Source of the DNA: Colwellia sp.
GTDB lineage: Bacteria > Pseudomonadota > Gammaproteobacteria > Enterobacterales > Alteromonadaceae
Assembly: GCA_013215465.1 (NCBI GenBank)
Contig: JABSOW010000027.1
Coordinates: 1 to 51,026, forward strand
Direction: 5' to 3'
DNA length: 51,026 bases
Below the pieces are notes generated by a model. It made no database searches and was not told the origin of the DNA. It saw nothing but the letters and a program-made list of their open reading frames with translations. This document shows positions 28,122 through 37,832 of the stretch, piece after piece. The translations under genes and the position numbers were made by a program. Position 1 is the stretch's first letter. Each line of letters opens with the position of its first letter.

Positions 28122-29228
28122 ATGCCACAATTAACAGCCCAATTAAAAGAAAAGTTAGCGCAATGCTTATGTCCACCCGGCAATGGTGTTTTTACCGTTA
28201 ACACCGCCAAAGAGCGTAAAGAGCAGTTACATCAAACAATTTTTGGTCAGACTACCAATGTTGATGATTTATGGAAAACCTCTCTAAATAAGCTTCCTGA
28301 TGCCTCTCGTGCCGTTATTTTAGGTATAGCATCCGATTGTGGTGGCGGAATTTTACGTGGCGCCAATTGGGGGCCATTATTTATCCGCACAACATTATTA
28401 GAACAACACCCCAACTTAAACGTGTTTGACTTAGGTGATATTAGGGTTATTCCGCACTTACTATCAGACAAATATTTGAATGAAGCAACCTTGGCAAATT
28501 GTCGAAAAGCACTTTATCAAGATGACAAAAGTAATTATTGCGTTAGTCCATTAAGTATCACCGAAGATGTTTTACATGATTTTTATGCTCAATTTCCCGA
28601 CAAAGGTATTTTTGGCTTAGGTGGCGATCACAGTGTTAGCTACCCACTCACTAAAGCTTATTTACAAGCAAAAAAGAATCAAGGCAAGCGTACTGCTATC
28701 ATTCATTTTGATGCCCACACCGATTTATTGGTAGAACGCTTAGGCATCGATTTATGTTTTGGCTCTTGGTGTACTCATATTTTAGACGATTTACCCGCAC
28801 CAGAACACTTAATTCAAATAGGCATTCGCTCAACAGGGAAATCTAAGCAACATTGGGAAAGTACCTTTGGCGTTAAACAACACTGGGCTAAAGAAATTAA
28901 AGAATTAGGTGTTGAAAAAGTGATTGGAAATATTTTAGCGCAACTAGCACAGCAAAACGTTGATGAGCTATATGTCAGCTTTGATATTGATGCCATTGAT
29001 GAAAGTTTTGCTAGCGCAACCGGGACACCTGAGCCCGATGGATTGATGCCAGAAGAAGCGATGCAAATATTACACGCTATTGCGGCGAAATACCCGATTA
29101 CTGGGGCAGATATGATGGAAATAGCCCCTTTTACTGACAGTTCAGGGCTTGGCCTTGAAAGTAGAGAAAAAACCTTAAAAGTAGCTGGTGATATTTCTGC
29201 ATTTTTATTGGAAGAAATAGCAAAGTGA
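28122..29228 (+). CDS. Arginase/agmatinase/formimidoylglutamase-family hydrolase
   Basis: 368 residues of the ureohydrolase fold. Binuclear manganese ligands are visible: GGDHS at 167-171 (His170), DAHTD at 197-201 and SFDIDAID at 286-293 (Asp288, Asp290). These enzymes split guanidino or formimino compounds to release urea or formamide. The N-terminal 60 residues and the GILRGANWGP segment differ from classic SpeB, RocF and HutG, so the substrate is not settled. Monocistronic by position; a strong bidirectional terminator follows at 29253-29290. Confidence 0.85.
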   Translation: MPQLTAQLKEKLAQCLCPPGNGVFTVNTAKERKEQLHQTIFGQTTNVDDLWKTSLNKLPDASRAVILGIASDCGGGILRGANWGPLFIRTTLLEQHPNLNVFDLGDIRVIPHLLSDKYLNEATLANCRKALYQDDKSNYCVSPLSITEDVLHDFYAQFPDKGIFGLGGDHSVSYPLTKAYLQAKKNQGKRTAIIHFDAHTDLLVERLGIDLCFGSWCTHILDDLPAPEHLIQIGIRSTGKSKQHWESTFGVKQHWAKEIKELGVEKVIGNILAQLAQQNVDELYVSFDIDAIDESFASATGTPEPDGLMPEEAMQILHAIAAKYPITGADMMEIAPFTDSSGLGLESREKTLKVAGDISAFLLEEIAK

Positions 29229-29252
29229 TTTATTTTTACTTTAGATAACATA

Positions 29253-29290
29253 TACGATCAAAAAACGCTGGTAAGCATTTTTTGATCGTA
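29253..29290. terminator. Bidirectional terminator between convergent genes
   Basis: Perfect 13-bp arms, TACGATCAAAAAA (29253-29265) and TTTTTTGATCGTA (29278-29290), with a 12-base loop. The A and T runs inside the stem serve both directions. Placed between the arginase-family gene and the Ig-like lipoprotein gene. Confidence 0.85.
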
Positions 29291-29298
29291 GATTAGAA

Positions 29299-31695
29299 TT
29301 ATTGAATAATTACATCTGCAACATTCACAGTAACTGTACCGCCATCTTCAAACGTTAATATAACATCTAATGTCCCTGACTCAACATCATCACCTGCTTT
29401 AACGATTACAGAAAACTGACTACCGCCGTTTGCATTCCCCTCCCAGTCTGACGTCCCTGATGTTACAGAGCCAACAGAGCTCTTAAATGACACGGTAGTG
29501 CCTGTTGGCATAGGTTGGTTATGTAAGTCCGCCATAGTAATAACAAGACTTCCTGATGATTTTGGGCTTAAAAACAGCTTGTTATCATTATCTCGGTGCT
29601 GCTTAGTTGTAAAAAACGTATCGGTTTTATTTTCACAAAATTGTCTAGAGGTAACTAAATAATCTGTAAATTTATCTTCATCATTAGTAAGATTATAATC
29701 TGGATTATCCTTAAAATCACCAGGTTTATCTGGATCTGGAATCGTCTCATTGTCGTCAATAGGATCATCATTAATAGCATTATCCACAGAAGAATTAATA
29801 CATATATACGGTGTATCACCAGACATTACGATAACTATTTGTGCATTGATATCTAAAGACGTTTCTTCAGCACAGGCACTGTGTGCAGGAATGGCACATA
29901 AAATACCATTATATTTTCCGTCTTTAACGTCATAAACACCATTTTGATTAAAATCAACTAGTTCTTCTAATTCACCGCCAGCTTCAGAGCCCGTTCCTTG
30001 ATTAAAAAAACCGTCTTCATTGTAATCTGCATAAGCTTCACCAATATCATATGGACGACCACTGATATCATTACCAGAATAAGAGAAAGTAATATCAACG
30101 ACTGAGTCATCAAAACTACCATCTCCTAGACAAGGTTTACCGTTACCCGTTTTATTATAAATTTCATTATAAATTTTAGTACCAAGAAAAGCAGGTACTT
30201 CACAAACATCAAATCGACCATTACCATTTAAATCAGGAAAAGATTCCTCACCTATGGTGGTTGCTAAAATAGTGACTCTACCGCCATATTTTTGTCCCAT
30301 AGCACCTTTGTTATTCGCTAAAGGTGGTGTAGGAACTTGATTAGGATTGTTAACATCACCTAATATATGACCTTCAGGACGAGGGAATTGGCTACGCCAA
30401 ATAACACTACATGACCCATCATCGCCAGTGGTACAACTAGCACCTAGGTTTTCAATAGAGCCACCTTCAGTAGTAAAGTGAACTGCCGTTGCTGGCGGTG
30501 GATTATTAAAGGCATCTGCCAATCTCGCGGTAAGTGTCACTTCAACACCATCATGGTTCCATGCTCTAGGCGCTAAATTGGTAGCAGAAATACTCATGCT
30601 GTCTTGATCGGGAATACCCGTAGATATTTTTAATTCACTCGATTGAGTTTGAATAACAGGATCACTATCATCAACACTAGCAAGCACTCTTACCGTTCTG
30701 GCTACAGTTCCTGAACTTACTACAGTCTGGACTAGACCTTCATTACTAGTTGTCGCATTAATTGGATTTAATACAATTCCACCGATAGTATTACTTAATG
30801 AAAAACTGACGTTCTTGTTGCTGAGCGGAATACTATTCGTATCTAATACTTTAAAAATTACCGTTGCACTTTCCGGGCGTTCATCATTACCTACACCTTT
30901 AATCGCTATATGTTCAGGAGTAGCTGAAACAAATTGAATGCTACCAATGTCTGCAGATAATACTTCAATGGAACCTGTAGCTGAGAGGTTTTGACCATTA
31001 ACAACCACATTGACTGTAATAGGATCATTTCCAACACAGCCTTTAGCAAAATAGATACTTTCAGCTTTACCACTTGAAGTAAGCACAGGACTGTCTAAAG
31101 AAGCTTTGGGAGTTCCTTGTGCCGCACATAACGAAGTAAAGGTAAATTCAGCCGACTCTGAATACAATAGTTCTTGTTCATCAACCAAACTTGCAGAAAT
31201 AACACTTGTGCCACCAGCTGAAAGGGGTGAGAAGCTTATACTTATATTTCCTTCAGTAAATGGGGTGCCGCTGCCTATTCTTAAAACACTGGCACTAGGA
31301 GCTTGAGTAGTAAAACCAACTGAAGCACTCTCACCTGAAGAAACCCCTGCTGTTACTGTTCCAGCACCTGATACATCCCCACTATTTAATACGATAGTGG
31401 CAATACCATCGACTCCTGTTAATGCAGTACCTATTTCTGGTAAGAAGCTGCCAAGTGAGGTGGTAAAGGTAACAACTTCACCAACTGCAACTTGTCCGCC
31501 AATGAATACTTTAACTGAAATTGTAGCTGGGCTTTGTTCAGTAACACTACTATCAGAAATTGAAATAGAAAGAGCGTCTGTACCATCACCGCCATTATTA
31601 CCACCGGTTAAATCTCCATCACCGCCACCACATGCTACCAATGTGCTTAACGTTATTAATAACAGAGTAAAACTAAAGCGTCGAAGTAACTCCAT
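29299..31695 (-). CDS. Large Ig-like-domain lipoprotein
   Basis: 798 residues. A lipoprotein signal (MELLRRFSFTLLLITLSTLVAC, with lipobox LVAC at 19-22) and a glycine/aspartate-rich linker lead into several bacterial Ig-like (Big_1/invasin-type) repeats. Typical strands are GIATIVLNSGDVSGAGTVTA, VSFSLSNTIGGIVL and VHFTTEGGSIENL. The C-terminal half has acidic calcium-type stretches (DLNGNGRFDVCE, DYNEDGFFNQG, DFNQNGVYDVKDG) resembling dockerin/EF-hand loops. It is probably a surface- or periplasm-exposed structural or adhesive protein; no catalytic motif seen. Alteromonads commonly carry one such protein. Convergent with the arginase-family gene. Confidence 0.8.
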   Translation of the reverse strand: MELLRRFSFTLLLITLSTLVACGGGDGDLTGGNNGGDGTDALSISISDSSVTEQSPATISVKVFIGGQVAVGEVVTFTTSLGSFLPEIGTALTGVDGIATIVLNSGDVSGAGTVTAGVSSGESASVGFTTQAPSASVLRIGSGTPFTEGNISISFSPLSAGGTSVISASLVDEQELLYSESAEFTFTSLCAAQGTPKASLDSPVLTSSGKAESIYFAKGCVGNDPITVNVVVNGQNLSATGSIEVLSADIGSIQFVSATPEHIAIKGVGNDERPESATVIFKVLDTNSIPLSNKNVSFSLSNTIGGIVLNPINATTSNEGLVQTVVSSGTVARTVRVLASVDDSDPVIQTQSSELKISTGIPDQDSMSISATNLAPRAWNHDGVEVTLTARLADAFNNPPPATAVHFTTEGGSIENLGASCTTGDDGSCSVIWRSQFPRPEGHILGDVNNPNQVPTPPLANNKGAMGQKYGGRVTILATTIGEESFPDLNGNGRFDVCEVPAFLGTKIYNEIYNKTGNGKPCLGDGSFDDSVVDITFSYSGNDISGRPYDIGEAYADYNEDGFFNQGTGSEAGGELEELVDFNQNGVYDVKDGKYNGILCAIPAHSACAEETSLDINAQIVIVMSGDTPYICINSSVDNAINDDPIDDNETIPDPDKPGDFKDNPDYNLTNDEDKFTDYLVTSRQFCENKTDTFFTTKQHRDNDNKLFLSPKSSGSLVITMADLHNQPMPTGTTVSFKSSVGSVTSGTSDWEGNANGGSQFSVIVKAGDDVESGTLDVILTFEDGGTVTVNVADVIIQ

Positions 31696-31929
31696 AAGGG
31701 TATTCCTATATGTCTTTTGATTAATATTTATATGCTGAATTAATCATGTTAACTGATAAATAGTAAAAAAGTACAACTTAATACCCTAATTAAAAAAAAG
31801 CTTAATCATCAAGTAAGTTAACTAGAAATACTGATATTTTGGCGTAAAACTAGCAAAACTGTATTTTATCACTCAGTTTATTGCTAACCTTACAAATATA
31901 TTAATATTAACAGCATCCATTCATTGCAT
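31696..31929. other. Divergent gap between lipoprotein and symporter genes
   Basis: 234 bp, AT-rich, must hold both promoters. No clear operator seen, and no strong ribosome site in front of the symporter start. Confidence 0.35.
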
Positions 31930-33285
31930 ATGACATCAACAGAAACTAGCGCAAAACCAACAAAAAGTAGTTTGACCACCCGAATTGTTATCGGCATGAT
32001 TTCAGGTATTGTCCTTGGTACATTTTTACAGTGGCTTATGCCTAATGGCCGTGATTTTGTCATCAATTTATTTTTATTTGAATTATCACTACAGAACTTT
32101 TTAGTGGATGGTGTACTTGAGATTATTGGCCAAGTATTTATGGCAAGTTTACGAATGCTTGTTGTACCTTTAGTTTTTGTCTCACTTGTTTGTGGTGTTT
32201 GTTCATTACAAGACACCACTAAATTAGGGCGTATTGGCGGTAAAGCTATAGGCTTGTATTTAGTAACGACTGCTATCGCAATCAGTTTTGCAATATTTAT
32301 CGCAATAATTGTTGGCCCCGGTGAAGGCGTGGGCATGACAGCTAGCACCAGCTTTAGCTCCAGAGAAGCACCATCTCTTGCGCAAGTTATTATTCAAATG
32401 TTTCCCACCAACCCTTTTGAAGCTTTTGCACAAGGTAAAATGCTGCAAATAATTGTCTTTGCTTTGCTCTTCGGCATTGCTATCGCTTTATCAGGAAAAG
32501 CGGGGGAACGCGTAGCAAGTTTATTTACAGACCTAAGTGAAGTGATTATGCGCTTAGTGGCTATTTTAATGAATTTAGCGCCATATGGTGTATTTGCTTT
32601 ACTCGCTACCTTATTTACCACAGTGTCACTTGAAACCTTTGGTAATTTAATCGTCTACTTTTTAGTAGTGCTTGCGGTTTTATTTATTCACGCCCTAGTA
32701 ACTTACCCTATCATGTTGAAATTGCTCACAGGTTTGAGCCCTATTATTTTCTTAAAAAAAATGCGTGACGCCGCAATTTTTGCATTTTCAACCGCTAGCT
32801 CAAATGCCACTATTCCTGTGACGTTAGAAACAGCAACAAAAAAAATGGGTGTTAAAAATTCTATAGCATCATTTACTGTACCATTAGGTGCCACCATTAA
32901 TATGGACGGCACGGCAATTATGCAAGGTGTCGCTACGGTATTTATCGCCCAAGTTTTCAGCCAAGACTTAACATTAGCTGATTATTTAACCGTTGTACTC
33001 ACAGCAACACTTGCCTCTATTGGTACCGCCGGTGTTCCTGGTGTTGGTTTAATTATGCTAGCAATGGTATTAGATCAAGTTGGCTTACCTGTGGAAGGTA
33101 TTGCCTTAATTATCGGTGTTGATAGATTACTTGATATGACTCGCACTGCGGTTAATGTAACCGGAGACAGCATGGTAAGTATTATCGTTGCTAAGTCTGA
33201 ACAGCAGTTTGATAATGATATATTTTTAGATGAGAATGCTGGTAGTAAAATTGAAGAAATAGACTTTCATCATTTAAAAGATTAA
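31930..33285 (+). CDS. Dicarboxylate/amino acid:cation symporter (SLC1/DAACS family)
   Basis: 451 residues from the ATG at 31930; an in-frame TTG two codons earlier has no better ribosome site. Inner-membrane protein with about eight membrane segments and two re-entrant hairpins. Family signatures are the serine-rich hairpin FAFSTASSNATIPVTLET, NMDGTAIMQG (transmembrane 7, cation site) and the second hairpin ASIGTAGVPGVGLIML. The final membrane segment has DRLLDMTRTAVNVTGD, which contacts the substrate carboxylates. Such carriers import glutamate, aspartate or C4-dicarboxylates with Na+ or H+. Which substrate is used cannot be decided here. Confidence 0.9.
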   Translation: MTSTETSAKPTKSSLTTRIVIGMISGIVLGTFLQWLMPNGRDFVINLFLFELSLQNFLVDGVLEIIGQVFMASLRMLVVPLVFVSLVCGVCSLQDTTKLGRIGGKAIGLYLVTTAIAISFAIFIAIIVGPGEGVGMTASTSFSSREAPSLAQVIIQMFPTNPFEAFAQGKMLQIIVFALLFGIAIALSGKAGERVASLFTDLSEVIMRLVAILMNLAPYGVFALLATLFTTVSLETFGNLIVYFLVVLAVLFIHALVTYPIMLKLLTGLSPIIFLKKMRDAAIFAFSTASSNATIPVTLETATKKMGVKNSIASFTVPLGATINMDGTAIMQGVATVFIAQVFSQDLTLADYLTVVLTATLASIGTAGVPGVGLIMLAMVLDQVGLPVEGIALIIGVDRLLDMTRTAVNVTGDSMVSIIVAKSEQQFDNDIFLDENAGSKIEEIDFHHLKD

Positions 33286-33377
33286 ATAATGGGAAACCTT
33301 TCTTTATTCTCTATTAATATCAATTATCAGCATAGTTAACTATTGTTATACTCATAGTTAGTAAAAAGAGGTACGTT

Positions 33378-33938
33378 ATGCCTATCACTAATATAAATGA
33401 AAGCACGCAATTAACACCATCGCTACAGTCTAAACAGACCGATGTGGTTTATGATCAAACTAAAACTAAAAAAGAGCAAAATAGCGCTATTGTTCGTTCA
33501 CAAATGGAAGTTAGCTTAAAAATGGGTAATGAGCCAATGGCTTTACTCTATAAAACAGCGTTAAGTGCAATTAATGAAGCGCTTGATCCAACACGAGAAA
33601 CGAAGCCAATAAAAACCAGTTATGACAACCAAATCGATGTCTCTCCAGAAGCGACAGCGACAAGAATTGTAAGTTTAGCAACTGGCTTTTATCACGCTTT
33701 TCAACAACAGAACCCAAATCTAGCCCCCGAAGAATCGCTAAATAAGTTCATGTCTGTTATTAGTGGCGGTATAGACAAAGGCTTTAAAGATGCCCGTGAT
33801 ATTCTTGAAAGCTTATCAGTACTTGATGGTAAAATTGCCACAGATATTGATAGTACTTATGAGCAAGTTCAAGAAGGATTAAAGTACTTTGTCGATAATT
33901 TTTTTACTGAAGAAAAGTCCGTAATTAATGAAGCTTAA
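33378..33938 (+). CDS. DUF5610-family protein
   Basis: 186 residues, no signal peptide or membrane segment. An unstructured, polar N-terminus (1-40) precedes a helical domain with SPEATATRIVSLATGFYHAFQ (about 93-113) and GIDKGFKDARDILESLSVL (about 134-152), then IDSTYEQVQEGLKYFVDNFF. I recognise this as the DUF5610 domain common in Vibrio, Shewanella and relatives; its function is unknown. SD AGAGGTACG before ATG. An inverted-repeat terminator follows at 33942-33974. Confidence 0.72.
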   Translation: MPITNINESTQLTPSLQSKQTDVVYDQTKTKKEQNSAIVRSQMEVSLKMGNEPMALLYKTALSAINEALDPTRETKPIKTSYDNQIDVSPEATATRIVSLATGFYHAFQQQNPNLAPEESLNKFMSVISGGIDKGFKDARDILESLSVLDGKIATDIDSTYEQVQEGLKYFVDNFFTEEKSVINEA

Positions 33939-33941
33939 TTC

Positions 33942-33974
33942 CACTGTGATTAATATCAATGGATAATCACAGTG
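33942..33974 (+). terminator. Hairpin after DUF5610 gene
   Basis: Perfect 11-bp arms CACTGTGATTA (33942-33952) and TAATCACAGTG (33964-33974), 11-base loop, 4 bp after the stop. The following T content is only moderate. Confidence 0.6.
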
Positions 33975-34086
33975 ACTTCGATTTACTCTTTAGCTTATTG
34001 ATGATTATTCTCTTTCACTAATTAACTGGTTAAAAGCCGTGTAAGCACTATACTGTAGATGGGCAAAATATAACGTGGAGGTTATC

Positions 34087-34566
34087 ATGTCTATTTCTAC
34101 TCGGCTTGACTCATACTTAACTACGAACAATATTCCATATCAAGTCATTGAACATGATCACAGCGCCAGCTCTATTGGTAGTGCAATCATGGCAAAAATT
34201 CCCTTAAACCAAATAGCGAAAGCTGTCATATTAAAAGATCATGAAGGTAGAAAGCTAATGGCTGTTTTACCCGCTAAAAATAAGATTAGTTTTTCAGCAA
34301 TTAATGATAACTTGATGGGCAGCTATCAATTACTTAAAGAACAAGAAGTCTATAAAATGTTTAGTGATTGTGAACATGGTGCTATTCCACCTGTTGGTGA
34401 TGCTTTTAACATGCACATGATCTGCGATGAAGTTTTAGATCAGTTAGATTATATCTATATTGAAGCAGGTGATCATCGCAAATTATTACGTATCAGTCAT
34501 GAAGATTACAAAAAAATAGCAGCAAACAGCAGGCATCTACGCTTTAGTAGTGAACTCACCCATTAA
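34087..34566 (+). CDS. YbaK/EbsC-type aminoacyl-tRNA deacylase
   Basis: 159 residues from the ATG at 34087. GTGGAGG directly before it is the ribosome site, so the in-frame GTG at 34075 is rejected. YbaK/ProX/EbsC proteins hydrolyse mischarged aminoacyl-tRNAs. Visible: the N-terminal LTTNNIPYQVIEHDHSASS, the conserved lysine region IAKAVILKDHEGRKLMAVLPA (about 42-62), and the pocket segment CEHGAIPPVGDAFNMHMICD (about 99-118), which carries the family's G-x-x-P turn. It is the single-domain type; which tRNA it edits is not evident. A hairpin follows at 34602-34624. Confidence 0.85.
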   Translation: MSISTRLDSYLTTNNIPYQVIEHDHSASSIGSAIMAKIPLNQIAKAVILKDHEGRKLMAVLPAKNKISFSAINDNLMGSYQLLKEQEVYKMFSDCEHGAIPPVGDAFNMHMICDEVLDQLDYIYIEAGDHRKLLRISHEDYKKIAANSRHLRFSSELTH

Positions 34567-34601
34567 CTGTCGTTCCAATAATTCACCATAGCCACAAATA
34601 T

Positions 34602-34624
34602 TGAAGGCCTCAACAAAGCCTTCA
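34602..34624 (+). terminator. Possible terminator after the YbaK-type gene
   Basis: TGAAGGC (34602-34608) pairs with GCCTTCA (34618-34624) across a nine-base loop; followed by TTACTTTACTC, which is only weakly T-rich. Confidence 0.5.
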
Positions 34625-34833
34625 TTACTTTACTCTGACTAAGTATAAGTTGTTCTGGTCAAGTCCAACCGGAAACTTTACTATTTTCCTGTTCAGCTTT
34701 GCTCTCATCGTCATCATAAATATCCTTTAAAATCAAAGAAACACTATTGTTTTTTGATAGCTGAATTACATTCGCGCTATAATCGGTAAAATATTATATT
34801 TTTTTGTACGGAACCTCCCTAAAAGGACCCTTA

Positions 34834-36102
34834 ATGAAATCCATAACCTTATGTTTTGCTTGTATAGGACTATCGCTTTTAACTGCATGTCAATCAACTA
34901 ATAAACCAGCGTTTACTAAAAATATGGAGGTTAATCAACAAACTAAATATTTTATTGAAGCGAAAATTTCGCTTGATAAGTTAAAGAAGGATATTAGCCA
35001 AGGTAGAGAAGAGCAACTCGCTTATTTTGCCCCTAATACCTTTAAGCAAGCAATTGCTGAATTTGATAATGCCACGGAAGAATATATGGATATAGGGCAA
35101 AATGGCGCCTCCTCTTTAAATATTTTTCAAAGTGATACCGAGCAATACAAACAAGCTAAACAAGAGATTATTAATTATATTGCCCTTGCCAATCAAAAAC
35201 TAAAATTTGCATACAGCATCAAAGAAACAGCAGAAAGTACATTAGCTAAAACCTTTACTCAAAAGAAGCTATTGCAAAATATTAACGCGCCTCAAATATA
35301 TGCCAACGATTATAAAAAAATTAACAGTCGAATTGATGATCTCGTTGAATATATAGATGATGGTAAAGTCAGTAAAGCACAAGAAAAACAACCTGAGTTA
35401 CTTGCTGATATGCATGCCTTAGAAGTACGCACCGTACGTAAAAATGCATTAAGTCAGCTTGACAACGACATTGCCCATATCAAGAAAAAACGCCTCGCGA
35501 AATATGTACCTATTAGCCACCAGCAATTATTAGCAGCTCGAAGTAATGCCAATGCCATCATTACGGTTAATCCTCGCGCCACCGCTGAAATAAAAACTGC
35601 AGTAATATTAGCCGAGTTTGAACTTGCTCACCTTTACCATATAGCGAAAGAAGTAAATATCCTTCAGAAGACTAATGATAAGTCTTATGAACAATATTTA
35701 CTGACTAAAGAAGCACTATTACACGCAGTAAGTGAGTCTTTAGCAATCGATGATGTTCGTGATTTAGCATTAACAAAACAACTAAAGTCGATAGCATTGC
35801 AAGCCAGAACGCTAAAAGACAAGTTAACTACCGCCAATGCTACAATGTTAGCCTTACAAAGTGATAGCAGTAAATCATCAGCAGCGATAGTGAGTCTTAG
35901 AGCTGAATTTAAAAGCCAGTTACTCAATTTAAATGAGAAATATGATGCCTTAGTTATTGAAAATTCTGCGCTAAATAAGGAAGTACAAAGTAAAAATATT
36001 GAGGTAATTCGCTTAGAAGCATACAAAGAAGCTGTTACACAAATAGAAAATAGACTTATCGCTGAAAAAGCATTGGCTTTACAGACCCAAGCTAGAAAAT
36101 AA
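34834..36102 (+). CDS. Coiled-coil lipoprotein, DUF4398-like, probably truncated
   Basis: 422 residues from the ATG at 34834, preceded by AAAAGGA; the in-frame TTG at 34804 is rejected. MKSITLCFACIGLSLLTAC is a lipoprotein signal with lipobox LTAC. The rest is long alpha-helical coiled coil: a DUF4398-like first part (about 25-125, with LAYFAPNTFKQAIAEF) and a second repeat-like helical region to the end. Family members of this type often continue into an OmpA-like peptidoglycan-binding domain, which is missing. In-frame sequence after the TAA continues the same charged helical pattern (AEQKALALKEKTNLA) to a second stop at about 36160. This suggests a nonsense mutation and loss of the 3' end. 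Confidence 0.6.
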   Translation: MKSITLCFACIGLSLLTACQSTNKPAFTKNMEVNQQTKYFIEAKISLDKLKKDISQGREEQLAYFAPNTFKQAIAEFDNATEEYMDIGQNGASSLNIFQSDTEQYKQAKQEIINYIALANQKLKFAYSIKETAESTLAKTFTQKKLLQNINAPQIYANDYKKINSRIDDLVEYIDDGKVSKAQEKQPELLADMHALEVRTVRKNALSQLDNDIAHIKKKRLAKYVPISHQQLLAARSNANAIITVNPRATAEIKTAVILAEFELAHLYHIAKEVNILQKTNDKSYEQYLLTKEALLHAVSESLAIDDVRDLALTKQLKSIALQARTLKDKLTTANATMLALQSDSSKSSAAIVSLRAEFKSQLLNLNEKYDALVIENSALNKEVQSKNIEVIRLEAYKEAVTQIENRLIAEKALALQTQARK

Positions 36103-36659
36103 GCCGAACAAAAAGCGCTCGCCTTAAAAGAAAAAACTAACTTAGCTATAAAATCCCTATAGATAATGAAACTGTTGCACTAAAATTTACTCCTGTTTGG
36201 CGCAACAGTGGTAAAGCTAAATAGTGAGCAGCCTGATAATGAGTATTAAAGCTTACTTACCCCCATTATTACTTATCTCGTATTTTAGGCATTAAACTGC
36301 CGTCTAGTAACAAAACCTGTCATTCACAGTTAATCAACTCACGCTTATTGTGTATTATAACTTGACATGTATTTCTAATACCAATTCCACTAACTAAGTG
36401 ATCTTTTTAAATGGTCTAAATATCCAATAACATCGTTGCTTTCAATCCAAATAGCCAGCTATTGCGAGGCTAGAAACAGCAAGATCTTTATTAGCGCAAA
36501 GTGAAGTAGCAAATTATACTAACGATGACTCTGCTGTAGAAAAAACTGCCATTGATAATCGCTTTAGTGAAATGATGCAAAAAATAGTGGAGCAACGATT
36601 AGGTGTCGAACGTGAAAAGCTTGAATACAATAAGTAGCCAAGCAAACCGATTAGTTTTA
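36103..36659 (+). pseudogene. Decayed coding sequence downstream of the coiled-coil lipoprotein
   Basis: 557 bp with no intact gene but three coding-like pieces on the plus strand. At 36103-36162 an in-frame continuation of the upstream gene reads AEQKALALKEKTNLAIKSL. At about 36160-36225, in another frame, comes DNETVALKFTPVWRNSGKAK and a stop. At 36455-36637 an open frame of 60 codons without a start reads RLETARSLLAQSEVANY and ends KIVEQRLGVEREKLEYNK. Around 36380 the sequence ATACCAATTCC resembles the outer end of element A, so an insertion may have contributed. The origin of the pieces is not identified. Confidence 0.45.
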
Positions 36660-37367
36660 TCATTTATGTGATAAATATAAATTAGACAAGTATAAAAACA
36701 CACTGACTAAAACAAGAGGAAAAACCAACAAAAACATATATTCCGTATAAAGCAAAGGTATTACAACCCCCATAGCAAGGCACAATGCAGCCAAAGAAAA
36801 CGGTACTTTACACTGCTTAGCAAAAGTACAACTTGCCACAAAATTATTGACCACACCTTGGTTATCTATTCGGGCGATTAAACACGGCATTACCCCTAAA
36901 ATTAAAGATAAAAAAGCAAAAAACCAAGCTAAAAATAAGTTTGCCCAATAAAATTCGACACTCAAATTGCCATGGCTTTCATTAGCAATAGAGAATGATT
37001 TAGCTAAAAATGAATTTTGGTCGACATAAAGACTATAAACTACAATCGCATCTGTTATCCATATTAAGAAAAACAGGCATTGCACAACGAATACTAAGCC
37101 AAAATTTGCCATCAATATTGACAATTGTAAGCGGCCTTTATTCAACATATCGGTAAAAATTAATGGGTGTAATAATAAACTAACCAAAGGAGTGAATAAG
37201 ATAAAGCCAGCACAAAATGAAATATACATTGAACTTAATTCATAATTTTTAAGCAACAAGCTTATCGCTTGTGCAATTGAATATATCACTAACGTTGAAA
37301 AAAAAAGCAACGCATAAGAAAGGATTCGCACTCGAATTTTTTGTTTAACATTTACTTCATTTATCAC
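36660..37367 (-). CDS. Multi-spanning inner-membrane protein of unknown function
   Basis: 235 residues with about six hydrophobic segments: 15-40, 48-68, 84-108, 141-165, 190-212 and 213-232. The pattern and short loops recall YIP1-type membrane proteins, but no diagnostic motif was found. Start is a GTG with AAGGTGA just upstream; ATG starts nearby are out of frame. It is flanked on both sides by decayed coding sequence and has no obvious operon partner. Function unknown. Confidence 0.65.
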   Translation of the reverse strand: MINEVNVKQKIRVRILSYALLFFSTLVIYSIAQAISLLLKNYELSSMYISFCAGFILFTPLVSLLLHPLIFTDMLNKGRLQLSILMANFGLVFVVQCLFFLIWITDAIVVYSLYVDQNSFLAKSFSIANESHGNLSVEFYWANLFLAWFFAFLSLILGVMPCLIARIDNQGVVNNFVASCTFAKQCKVPFSLAALCLAMGVVIPLLYTEYMFLLVFPLVLVSVFLYLSNLYLSHK

Positions 37368-37832
37368 AATTTCACCTTACTACTACCGTTTAATTTTATT
37401 AATTGGAAAATCCTAACACCATTTCTAATTTCAACATTTGATTTACATTAATGGATTGAAAAGTAATAAAACAAAAATGGTTGATGTTGACTCACTCACT
37501 TGGCGTAGCGGTAACGAAATCACATTAAATTTACAATCACTATCTGACAATATTCGTCCATGAACAACGGTAACCCTTGAGCACTTAACATCAGTAGAAT
37601 ATTAATAATTTATCAAGGACAGTTTTATTCAAAAAAATGCGTTAGCCATCCATTTTGACTAACATAAAAAATTCGACGATATTGCTCCAACATATTGATG
37701 AAACAAAAATTAATACAGTAAAACTTTTATTTTAATTGTAAATTGTTCTACCTTAATTAAGCTACTTATAGTATGTTTTAATAAAGAATCTAGTGTTAAA
37801 TAATTAAAAAACATATCTAATGGAGATGATAA
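37368..37832. other. Intergenic region with a coding remnant
   Basis: 465 bp. Apart from the coding-like remnant at 37477-37605 (listed separately) it is AT-rich and contains the promoter of the DHH gene, whose ribosome site GGAGATGA lies at about 37820. Confidence 0.4.
37477..37605 (+). pseudogene. Short coding-like remnant with an internal stop
   Basis: From an ATG at 37477 the frame reads MVDVDSLTWRSGNEITLNL, stops at TGA 37561-37563 and then continues coding-like as TTVTLEHLTSVEY to TAA at 37603. Upstream in-frame sequence (HLIYINGLKSNKTK) is also open. Codon use looks coding; a single-base change (CGA to TGA) could account for the stop. No family recognised. Confidence 0.3.

Noticed and set aside
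34804..34833. Upstream TTG start for the coiled-coil lipoprotein
   Set aside because: It would put ten polar residues before the lipoprotein signal; the ATG at 34834 has AAAAGGA in the right place.
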